Positions 1 to 4,800 of a stretch of 5,197 nt of DNA are shown piece by piece. Position numbers and translations under genes: made by a program. Where the stretch lies: NCBI GenBank assembly GCA_027051265.1, contig JALTZH010000049.1:1-5197 (forward strand). Reading direction: 5' to 3'. Within the stretch, counting starts at the first letter, position 1; every line of letters starts with the position of its first letter. The notes under the pieces are model-generated. The model worked only from the letters and a program-made list of their open reading frames with translations. It had not been told where the DNA came from and made no database searches. Source of the stretch: an archaeon. GTDB lineage: Archaea; Hydrothermarchaeota; Hydrothermarchaeia; JALTZZ01; JALUTC01.

Positions 1-749
1 ACATAATCCTTTTCTCCTATACTTACACCACCACTTGTTATTAAAATATCGTACTCATCAATTCCTCTCATGATTATATTTCTAATTTCCTCATAGTTAT
101 CTCCCACTACTCCAAGATAATTTGCATCATGTCCCCATTTCTTAACAAAAGCTACGATCATCGGCCCATTTATATCGTTGATGAATCCTCTCTTTATTTC
201 ATCACCGTTTGAAAAAACGCCTACTCTTAATTTTCTATAAACTTTTACCCTTTTTATTCCAAGACTATGAAGTATCGCAATTTCCTGCGGTTTAATTCGT
301 CTACCTTTCTCAATAACTACTTCTCCTTCTTTAACTTCACATCCCTTTTTTAGGACATAGGTCCATGGTTTTATTCTCTCACCATATAGCAGCTCGCCTT
401 CAACTTTAGCCAGTTCAATTTTTAAAACGGCATTTGCACCTTCTGGCAATGGGCTGCCTGTTGTTACATAATACGCTTCTCCAGGCTTAATTTTTGGTAT
501 TTTGGCAACATCGGCAAATATCTTTCCAACTATTTTGAGAGGATATTTATCCTCAGCTCTTATTGCATATCCATCCATAGTTGCCAGATTATACCTTGGT
601 AAGGTTTTTGGTGATATTATATCTTCAGCTAATTCTCTATCCAATGCTTCATCCACGTTTACTTCTTCAATTCCTCTCTTATAATAGTATTTCGCTCTTA
701 ATTCTTTGATTATTCTTAAGGAATCATCCATGCTTATCATTTCGTACAT
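1..749 (-). CDS. moeA: Molybdopterin molybdenumtransferase MoeA, 5' part (3' end beyond the left edge)
   Basis: MoeA inserts molybdate (or tungstate) into adenylylated molybdopterin, the last step of molybdenum cofactor synthesis in the cytoplasm. The minus strand gives 249 complete codons with no stop before position 1. Visible family motifs, in order, are 'MDGYA' (residues 58-62, with conserved Asp59), 'TTGSPLPEGANAV' (96-108), 'NGDEI' (181-185, usually TGDEL), 'INGPMI' (193-198) and 'TSGGVSIGEKDY' (238-249), the hallmark of the MoCF_biosynth domain. Residues 1-170 or so correspond to the N-terminal MoeA domains and 171 onward to the molybdopterin-binding domain. The C-terminal domain of this roughly 400-residue family lies outside the window. 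I chose the ATG at 749; in-frame ATGs at 740 and 731 are possible alternatives. The Asn for Thr in the TGDEL motif is a minor deviation. It is transcribed divergently from everything else here, so it is not part of the mobile patch to its right. Confidence 0.93.
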   Translation of the reverse strand, partial: MYEMISMDDSLRIIKELRAKYYYKRGIEEVNVDEALDRELAEDIISPKTLPRYNLATMDGYAIRAEDKYPLKIVGKIFADVAKIPKIKPGEAYYVTTGSPLPEGANAVLKIELAKVEGELLYGERIKPWTYVLKKGCEVKEGEVVIEKGRRIKPQEIAILHSLGIKRVKVYRKLRVGVFSNGDEIKRGFINDINGPMIVAFVKKWGHDANYLGVVGDNYEEIRNIIMRGIDEYDILITSGGVSIGEKDY

Positions 750-771
750 AAATTAAATATACAATTTTATG

Positions 772-785
772 TAAATTAATCGAAA
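772..785 (-). promoter_or_regulatory. Possible moeA promoter (TATA-like box)
   Basis: Reading the minus strand, TTAATTTA lies 23-30 bases upstream of the moeA ATG at 749. This is where an archaeal TATA box would sit for a leaderless transcript. A weak purine/pyrimidine BRE-like stretch precedes it. The match is AT-rich and imperfect, so this is a positional argument only. Confidence 0.3.
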
Positions 786-831
786 ATGAAATCAAATTTA
801 AAGAAATTCGTCAGTATTAACAAACGTCGTT

Positions 832-866
832 AAGAAAGCCTCGCTTTTCAAAGCGGGGATGAAGAT
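832..866 (+). mobile_element. Solitary right-end hairpin resembling an IS200/IS605 (omega RNA 3' end) relic
   Basis: The sequence AAGAAAGCC-TCGCTTTTCA-AAGCGGGGATGAAG contains an eight-pair stem (839-846 with 851-858, one G-U pair) closed by a four-base loop. Hairpins of this form, beginning AAGCC and followed by GGGGATGAA, are typical of the right ends of archaeal IS200/IS605-type elements, where they end the TnpB guide RNA scaffold. No transposase gene lies to the left: moeA starts 83 bp away on the other strand. It is therefore a remnant or a short non-autonomous derivative, if the assignment is right. It could also be a simple chance hairpin or a terminator. Confidence 0.45.
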
Positions 867-875
867 GCAATGGCA

Positions 876-892
876 ATCGAAACATTTATATA
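876..892 (+). promoter_or_regulatory. Archaeal BRE/TATA promoter, leaderless spacing to the ATG at 913
   Basis: TTTATATA at 885-892 is preceded by the purine-rich AATCGAAAC, which fits a BRE element. The box is centred about 25 bases before the ATG at 913, the spacing expected if transcription starts on the start codon. This is the best-looking promoter in the window, yet the ORF it serves is only 14 codons long. Confidence 0.5.
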
Positions 893-912
893 GTGAATTA
901 TAAATAATTAAT

Positions 913-957
913 ATGCAAAATGCTAAGAAGAGAGAGTTTAAATTGTATGAAAAATAA
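913..957 (+). pseudogene. 14-codon ORF behind a strong promoter (gene remnant or tiny ORF)
   Basis: The ORF reads MQNAKKREFKLYEK and then TAA. The composition (charged, Lys/Glu rich) looks like the start of an ordinary cytoplasmic protein rather than random AT-rich DNA. The next 120 bases have frequent stops in all plus-strand frames. I read it as the surviving start of a decayed gene with its promoter. A functional small peptide or a transcript whose product is the RNA cannot be excluded. No family is recognised. Confidence 0.25.
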
Positions 958-1079
958 TCAGCATGATAATTATAAGATATCTTCTCATTATATAACTTGC
1001 CTACTTATAAATTATAATTTAAAAGTTGAATATCAATGATAGTTATACTCTCGTGAGATATCTTAGCTTTAAAGAGTGA

Positions 1080-1202
1080 GACATCTTCCGCTTATCTTAC
1101 TTCTATGGTAGACGATTTCATACAGGAGTTAAAAATTGGTTTTATGATAACTCCATTAGGGAGTCGGTTAAATTAATTGCGGAGTTTAAATCTCTATTTT
1201 AA
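1080..1202 (+). pseudogene. Unassigned coding-like fragment, C-terminal end of a lost gene
   Basis: One frame is open for 40 codons and ends at TAA 1200-1202. It includes 'YFYGRRFHTGVKNWFYDNS' followed by 'IRESVKLIAEFKSLF'. The residue mix (Arg, Trp, Phe, Gly, amphipathic end) looks like real protein, unlike the neighbouring frames. There is no start codon, and a stop lies just upstream at 1077-1079. It may be the tail of a transposase or of the gene that began at 913, though the frames differ. I do not recognise the family, and a chance open frame is possible. Confidence 0.25.
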
Positions 1203-1205
1203 ATT
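1194..1205 (+). promoter_or_regulatory. Possible promoter of the secreted-protein gene
   Basis: TTTTAAATT lies within this stretch, about 40-45 bases before the ATG at 1243. A start about 25 bases downstream would give a leader of roughly 15 bases. No clear Shine-Dalgarno sequence is seen before 1243. The call rests on position and AT content only. Confidence 0.25.
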
Positions 1206-1242
1206 CCTCCTTATTACGTTCCGTTAAATTATTATCAGTAAG

Positions 1243-1316
1243 ATGAAAAATAAATAATTTTTGGAATATGTTTAATAATGGCAGGGTTAATAATAGGAAG
1301 TGCTTCTGTAAGAGCA
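1243..1316 (+). other. Signal peptide region split by a one-base frameshift
   Basis: ATG at 1243 reads M-K-N-K and then TAA (1255-1257). In the frame of the downstream ORF, the codons from 1254 read 'IIFGICLIMAGLIIGSASVRA' across the ATG at 1278. Adding one A in the run at 1252-1254 joins them into a textbook Sec signal peptide: a lysine-bearing n-region, about 15 hydrophobic residues, and a V-R-A cleavage motif ending at 1316. As the sequence stands, only the second half of the hydrophobic core follows the ATG at 1278. The likely explanation is a single-base deletion in the genome. Recoding is less likely because I see no canonical slippery heptamer. Confidence 0.6.
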
Positions 1317-2093
1317 AATAAAGTAAATAGTACTGAAATAAAGCATTTATTTTCACCAATAGATTATGATGTACGTAAATATCTAATTAATGAGCGTTCT
1401 TCAGAGGAATTAAATAACTATGCCAAATATTTAGTGAGAAAGTATAGTAAGCGTTTAGATGTTATTATAGACAAATTAGAAAGAATCACTGAAAAGAACC
1501 TAACACAAAAAGAGAAGGAGAAAATTAAATATTTACTAATAAGAGAATATTTAAGCAAAATTGATCAAGAACAACAATTTAATAGATATATCAATATTAG
1601 TAAAGAAATGGTAAAATTAATTCCAATAGGTATTTATAAAGATTCTAAGTATATTTATAAAATATATTACGCACCATTAAGTAGCAATGTTCCATATCCA
1701 ATATATTACTGGATACAGGTTTATCCAGATGTTTATGGTGGTAAAGGAATAGATGATTCTGGAAATAATTATAATGTTAACGGGGGTAACAATCTCTATC
1801 AAATTTCTGTTGAATATACAACAAACTATGTAAAATACACCTTATATTTCAAAGATGAAGATCATCCAGATCCAACATGGGATGCTATCTATGATGCCTG
1901 GAGACAAATATTATATGGTAGGATTGAAGATATAGAGAGCTTTACTGTCAAAGATGGTATAATATTCTTTGATGATATTTGGGATAATAATAAAACTTAT
2001 GCAGAATGGTGGGGACAATTCGTTGATTTGAGGATTTGGAGTGATTTGGAAATTATGGAAATTTTTAAAATTTTGGAAAATTTTGTTTATTGA
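1278..2093 (+). pseudogene. Secreted protein of unknown family, 5' part, interrupted by an IS607 element
   Basis: The open frame is 271 codons, but only the first 247 (to 2018) are original; codons 248-271 and the stop are read from the left end of the inserted element. The gene continues at 4050-4187, giving an ancestral product of about 304 residues including the restored signal peptide. Residues 1-13 are the end of the signal peptide. About 25-105 is a charged, helix-rich segment with many Lys and Glu. From about 107 the sequence becomes rich in Tyr, Trp, Asn and Gly ('YAPLSSNVPYPIYYWIQVYP', 'HPDPTWDAIYDAWRQI'), which suggests a beta-rich extracellular domain. No cysteine is present in the mature part, and no catalytic motif is recognised. 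The gene is probably inactive owing to both lesions. Its neighbour is a small membrane protein, which leaves open a secreted effector with a membrane partner. Confidence 0.75.
2025..2048 (+). repeat. Three GATTTG direct repeats in the left end
   Basis: GATTTG occurs at 2025, 2033 and 2043, each followed by AG or GA, within the first 40 bases of the element. Short subterminal repeats at this position are plausible TnpA binding sites. I found no equally clear set at the right end. Confidence 0.4.
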
Positions 2094-2101
2094 TGAGGGT
2101 G
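2062..2101 (+). promoter_or_regulatory. Promoter and ribosome binding site for tnpA
   Basis: TTTTTAAAAT at 2062-2071 is a fair TATA box and would place transcription initiation near 2092. TGAGGGTG at 2094-2101 resembles the archaeal Shine-Dalgarno consensus TGAGGTG and lies directly before ATG 2103, supporting that start. The signals sit inside the element, so tnpA-tnpB would have their own short-leader transcript. Confidence 0.45.
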
Positions 2102-2102
2102 T

Positions 2103-2723
2103 ATGGATCGGTTATATAAGGTTTCAGAGGTTGCGAAGAAGCTAAATGTTTCAACAGCAACTATTAGGAAGTGGATTAGGTCAGGAAGGTTAAGAGCGAA
2201 GAGGATAGGTAAGTTATGGATGATACCCGAGAACGAACTCAAACGTTTTTTAGGGGAGAAAGCAAAGGAAGTTCGAGCCGTTATTTATGCAAGGGTCAGC
2301 TCTCATAAACAGAAGAAAGATGGAAACCTTGAAAGACAAATAGATAGGTTGAGGAATTATTGTTCAGCGAGAGGATACAAAGTTGTTGAAATTATAACAG
2401 ATGTTGCTAGTGGATTGGATGAGAATAGGGAAGGATTACGCAAACTTTTTGAGATTGTTGAGAAGAATAGAGTCGATGTTGTTGTGGTTGAATTCAAGGA
2501 TAGGTTAACGAGGTTTGGTTTCGAATATCTTAAGAGATACTTCGAATTCCATAACGTTAGAGTTGAGGTTGTGGAAGAAACGGAGAAAAGCTATATGGAA
2601 GAACTCATAGAAGATTTCGTTTCCATTGTAATCAGTTTCGCCGCAAGAATATACGGGAAACGTTCCCAAAAGTTTAAGAAGATAAAAAAGGTTGTAGAAG
2701 AGGTGGTGAAGGATAACGATTAA
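2103..2723 (+). CDS. tnpA: IS607-family serine recombinase (transposase TnpA)
   Basis: TnpA catalyses excision and integration of the element through a 5'-phosphoserine intermediate. The 206-residue length fits the family. Residues 3-50 form a MerR-like winged helix-turn-helix ('YKVSEVAKKLNVSTATIRKW', then 'GKLWMIPENELKRFL') that binds the element ends. Residues 58-165 are the resolvase catalytic domain: 'YARVSSHKQ' (62-70) with nucleophile Ser66 and Arg64, 'ERQIDRLRNYC' (77-87), 'DVASGLDENREGL' (100-112) and 'KDRLTRFGFE' (132-141) with Arg134 and Arg137 of the active site. The DNA-binding domain being N-terminal to the catalytic domain is the distinctive IS607 order. A helical C-terminal tail (166-206) probably mediates oligomerisation. 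All catalytic residues I can check are present and there is no frameshift, so it could be active. tnpB follows seven bases after the stop, as in an operon. Confidence 0.93.
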   Translation: MDRLYKVSEVAKKLNVSTATIRKWIRSGRLRAKRIGKLWMIPENELKRFLGEKAKEVRAVIYARVSSHKQKKDGNLERQIDRLRNYCSARGYKVVEIITDVASGLDENREGLRKLFEIVEKNRVDVVVVEFKDRLTRFGFEYLKRYFEFHNVRVEVVEETEKSYMEELIEDFVSIVISFAARIYGKRSQKFKKIKKVVEEVVKDND

Positions 2724-2742
2724 AACGGTTGTGAAAACGGTT
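2722..2742 (+). repeat. 9-bp direct repeat across the tnpA-tnpB junction
   Basis: AAAACGGTT occurs at 2722-2730 and again at 2734-2742, a near-perfect 12-bp tandem duplication. It spans the tnpA stop codon and the tnpB GTG start. It lengthens the spacing between the GAGGTG at 2700-2705 and the tnpB start. Confidence 0.6.
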
Positions 2743-4038
2743 AAGGTTAAACTTATACCTTTAACAAAAGATGATAAGAATCAATTACTCTCTTTACTAA
2801 ATGATTATACATCAATGATAAAAGAAGCTTTAGATGTTATTGTTAGGAATGATACTCGTAGCAGAAAGAAGGCTCACAAGATATGCTATCAAGTTCTAAG
2901 GAAGAGATATCCTCACTTACACAATAAGTTCGTTCAAGAAGCATATAAAAGAGCACTAGCAATGTACCGAAGCTATAGAAGGTTGTTGAATAAATGGAGG
3001 AAATTACCAGAAATGAAAAGAAAGAAGATTTCACATCCATCACCACCAAAAGTAAAGGAGAATAATGTCATAGAGCTTCATATTGATACGTATAAGCTTG
3101 AGAAAATGCACGGTTTCTTAATACTGAAAGTGTCTAAGAGTAGTGGCGTATTTCTTAAGTTTCTTATATTGAAGTATAACCACGCTATAAGATCGCTTAA
3201 CGGTGCCAATCTTGGCAATTCTAAGATATTGATTGACAAGAATAATGTTTATTTGCTTTTAACAATACGTAGAAACGTTGAGGTTAATGTGCATAAAAAC
3301 AAGCTCTTCATAGATGTTAACGAGAATAGTGTTGATTGCTTACTGGTAGATTATGATAAGAATAAAGCCACATTGTTCTCGATAAGACATGATATTAGAA
3401 AAATACGTACCAACTATAGGAGAATAAGAAAGAGCATACAAATGAAAGTGAAAAACCCATACCTACAAAAGAAACTCCTAGCTAAATATGGTTACCGTGA
3501 GAGAAAACGTGTAGAAGATAGATTGAAGAAAATAACCACACTATTAGCAGAGATAGGTAAGCAATATAATGCAGACCTTATTAGAGAGAAGCCCAGTGAT
3601 TTAAAACTGAATGGTAAAAGGAAGAGTAAGCAACTAAATTATAGATTATCGACTTTCCCTTATCGTAAATTCATAACATGCCTCGATTATAAATTCTATG
3701 AGCGAAAATTAAACGTAGATAAAGAAAATTCCAGAAATACTTCCATTACTTGTCCTGTATGTGGTTATATTAATAAGAAAAACCGTGTTAGAGATTTATT
3801 TATATGTAAAAAATGTGGCTTCACTTTCAACATCCATTACGTCGCTTGTCTTAACCTCTTCTCCCGCTCCAATGACGGTATCGTAACCATCAGGAGCGGG
3901 AGATTATTCCTCATATCTCGTAAGACCGCTCATGTGGTAACGGTCAATGTAGCTCCCAATGATGCACCGATTAATAATGACGTGCTGAGGGAGAAGCCCG
4001 TGCACATCTCCAAAATACTCAAAATCCCTAAAATTTAG
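2731..4038 (+). CDS. tnpB: TnpB, RNA-guided nuclease-like protein of an IS607 element, with altered RuvC-III motif
   Basis: TnpB proteins are RuvC-fold, guide-RNA-dependent DNA nucleases that help their element persist at the donor site. This one has 435 residues. Residues 1-185 hold the N-terminal recognition/wedge region. RuvC-I is 'FIDVNENSVD' (193-202) with Asp195, and RuvC-II is probably 'ADLIREKPSDL' (281-291) with Glu286. A zinc ribbon follows, C341-P-V-C344 and C359-K-K-C362. The expected RuvC-III motif (F-D-R-D-x-V-A-x-x-N-L) instead reads 'FNIHYVACLNLF' (366-377), with His369 in place of the catalytic Asp. The last 60 residues lie over strong RNA secondary structure and are probably dispensable as protein. 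The GTG start is the only standard start after the in-frame stop at 2707. Translation may depend on reinitiation after tnpA, since no Shine-Dalgarno sequence lies at normal distance. It could be an inactive or regulatory TnpB, or use a rearranged active site. Confidence 0.88.
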   Translation: MKTVKVKLIPLTKDDKNQLLSLLNDYTSMIKEALDVIVRNDTRSRKKAHKICYQVLRKRYPHLHNKFVQEAYKRALAMYRSYRRLLNKWRKLPEMKRKKISHPSPPKVKENNVIELHIDTYKLEKMHGFLILKVSKSSGVFLKFLILKYNHAIRSLNGANLGNSKILIDKNNVYLLLTIRRNVEVNVHKNKLFIDVNENSVDCLLVDYDKNKATLFSIRHDIRKIRTNYRRIRKSIQMKVKNPYLQKKLLAKYGYRERKRVEDRLKKITTLLAEIGKQYNADLIREKPSDLKLNGKRKSKQLNYRLSTFPYRKFITCLDYKFYERKLNVDKENSRNTSITCPVCGYINKKNRVRDLFICKKCGFTFNIHYVACLNLFSRSNDGIVTIRSGRLFLISRKTAHVVTVNVAPNDAPINNDVLREKPVHISKILKIPKI

Positions 4039-4043
4039 TGCAC
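3855..4043 (+). ncRNA. Predicted right-end guide RNA scaffold (omega RNA / reRNA) overlapping tnpB 3' end
   Basis: In this family the scaffold is encoded at the right end of the element, and the guide is the host sequence just beyond. Here the strand can fold into a long hairpin: 3860-3870 pairs perfectly with 3893-3903 (11 bp). Above an AA bulge, 3873-3879 pairs with 3886-3892 (one C-A mismatch) around a six-base loop. A second stem joins 3924-3928 with 3941-3945. A third joins 3998-4005 with 4038-4045 and ends at the element border. The guide would then begin near 4046 (ACAACCACAACATGG). The 5' boundary is a guess, since TnpB is known to process it from its mRNA. Confidence 0.6.
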
Positions 4044-4045
4044 GG
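3998..4045 (+). repeat. Terminal 8-bp inverted repeat at the right end of the IS607 element
   Basis: CCGTGCAC (3998-4005) and GTGCACGG (4038-4045) are perfect inverted copies around a 32-base AT-rich loop. The outer arm starts at the tnpB stop codon and ends on the GG of the crossover. It may be both the last scaffold stem and part of the TnpA recognition site. Confidence 0.65.
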
Positions 4046-4187
4046 ACAACCACAACATGGAGATATGACACGTAATTATACGTATAATACTAAAATATTC
4101 GTAAGTAATGTTTGGAATCATGCGATGGATACTTTAGACAAGAATCCAAGTATGAGTAAAGTCTGGTGGTATACATCTTGGTTTTAA
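4044..4187 (+). pseudogene. Secreted protein, 3' part, displaced by the IS607 insertion
   Basis: From the second GGACAA the frame reads 'GQPQHGDMTRNYTYNTKIF' and then 'VSNVWNHAMDTLDKNPSMS', ending 'KVWWYTSWF' and TAA at 4185-4187. The Trp, Tyr and Asn-rich style matches the 5' part at 1278-2018. The frame is the same as upstream because 2031 bp is a multiple of three. It has no start or promoter of its own, apart from an internal ATG at 4065, so it is probably not translated. Removing the element restores one continuous gene. Confidence 0.75.
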
Positions 4188-4216
4188 TTTTTTAATTTAT
4201 TTTTTAATTTTTTAGT
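4181..4216 (+). terminator. T-rich archaeal terminator after the secreted-protein gene
   Basis: Four successive T runs (TTTT, TTTTTT, TTTTTT, TTTTTT) separated by AA or AATTTA directly follow the stop at 4187. Archaeal RNA polymerase terminates on such U tracts without a hairpin. It would separate transcription of the membrane protein gene from what lies upstream, at least in part. Confidence 0.5.
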
Positions 4217-4232
4217 TGAGAGGAATGAAATA

Positions 4233-4577
4233 ATGAAAATCTATGAAGTCATGTCTTTGTTCCTAATAATTATACTTGCAATAGTGATTATAGGTAAGAT
4301 TTTTATAGCTTATATAAATCCCGAGGTTTTCTTTTTTGGTGAAAAATTAGGTGGTGATAAAGCTAGGATTTATTTAATAGGAAATGCTTCGGTTTGTATT
4401 TTTTTAGTAATTTTACTCTTAAAAAAGAATTATTGGAAAGGTACAATTTTAACCACTTTATATTTTATATATAATATATATGAAGGATATATATCTTATC
4501 AAACAATACCACATTTCATACTATTCTCACTTATAATATCAATCCTAATGCTGATATGTCTTAAACTCAACATTTAA
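4233..4577 (+). CDS. Small membrane protein with four predicted transmembrane helices
   Basis: The product has 114 residues and is mostly hydrophobic. Helices are expected at about 7-28 ('LFLIIILAIVIIGKIFIAYI'), 45-64 ('ARIYLIGNASVCIFLVILLL'), 70-88 and 93-112 ('PHFILFSLIISILMLICLKL'). The loop 29-44 contains 'NPEVFFFGEKLGGDKA'. This size and topology recall DoxX-like or DUF-type four-helix proteins, but I cannot assign a family. ATG 4233 is supported by GAGAGG at 4218-4223; the ATG at 4225 is followed at once by a stop. It lies 45 bp after the interrupted secreted-protein gene in the same direction. It could therefore be its functional partner (immunity, anchoring or export), but nothing in the sequence proves this. 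Confidence 0.65.
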   Translation: MKIYEVMSLFLIIILAIVIIGKIFIAYINPEVFFFGEKLGGDKARIYLIGNASVCIFLVILLLKKNYWKGTILTTLYFIYNIYEGYISYQTIPHFILFSLIISILMLICLKLNI

Positions 4578-4800
4578 GTGCTAATACTTTTGTAAGATTT
4601 AATTCACCATATTTCATTATGCCATATCAAAAAGATACAGAGATTAGCAAGGGGCTTGTTTTCTCACTATCTTACTTAAGTTCTTTTCTTAAGGTCAGAA
4701 ATGATATAGGTTTTAGAAAATTTAAATTTTACTTATATTCTTCGATCATTTCTCTTCGAATAATTTCTCTATAATTTTATACTTTCTCTAATTATTTTTT
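4578..4800. other. AT-rich intergenic stretch without a convincing gene
   Basis: The only plus-strand candidate is a 51-codon ORF from ATG 4619 to TAA 4772-4774 ('MPYQKDTEISKGLVFSLSYL' at its start), open upstream to 4565. It has no ribosome binding site or recognisable family and may be chance. TTTCTCT occurs three times at 4749, 4764 and 4783 in a pyrimidine-rich run. CTTAAG occurs at 4675 and 4688. Neither has a clear role. Confidence 0.4.

Larger units (their letters stand above)
2013..4045 (+). mobile_element. IS607-family insertion sequence (tnpA + tnpB), 2031 bp
   Basis: The element carries a MerR-type serine recombinase and a TnpB in the order usual for IS607. Its limits come from the interrupted gene: host sequence is continuous if GGACAA at 2013-2018 is fused to GGACAA at 4044-4049. 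The reading frame then runs on as E-W-W-G-Q-P-Q-H-G-D. The repeated six bases mean the exact crossover cannot be placed, but the unit is 2031 bp whichever point is chosen. A GG pair at both borders (2013-2014, 4044-4045) agrees with the GG core reported for IS607-type recombination. As expected for the family there are no long terminal inverted repeats. The left end has GATTTG repeats, and the right end has a hairpin that closes on the border. Confidence 0.85.

Noticed and set aside
502-684. Plus-strand 60-codon ORF
   Set aside because: It lies wholly within moeA on the opposite strand, whose frame carries clear MoeA motifs; it is a shadow frame.
1150-1164. ACTCC-ATTAG-GGAGT hairpin as an RNA element
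   Set aside because: The stem has only five pairs and lies inside the coding-like fragment 1080-1202; hairpins this short are common by chance.
1243-1260. Programmed -1 frameshift joining M-K-N-K to the signal peptide
   Set aside because: The slip site would be AAT-AAA without a matching shifted pair or canonical heptamer, and the gene is broken elsewhere too; a one-base deletion is simpler.
2843-3049. Minus-strand 68-codon ORF
   Set aside because: It is antisense to the N-terminal part of tnpB and has no recognisable features or start signals.
4675-4693. CTTAAG repeats as a terminator or operator
   Set aside because: CTTAAG is itself a palindrome, the pairing is only six bases in AT-rich DNA, and no gene boundary is nearby.
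4749-4789. Three TTTCTCT repeats as a CRISPR-like or iteron array
   Set aside because: The unit is seven bases, spacing is uneven (15 and 19), and the run is simply pyrimidine-rich; there are no spacers or neighbouring replication genes.
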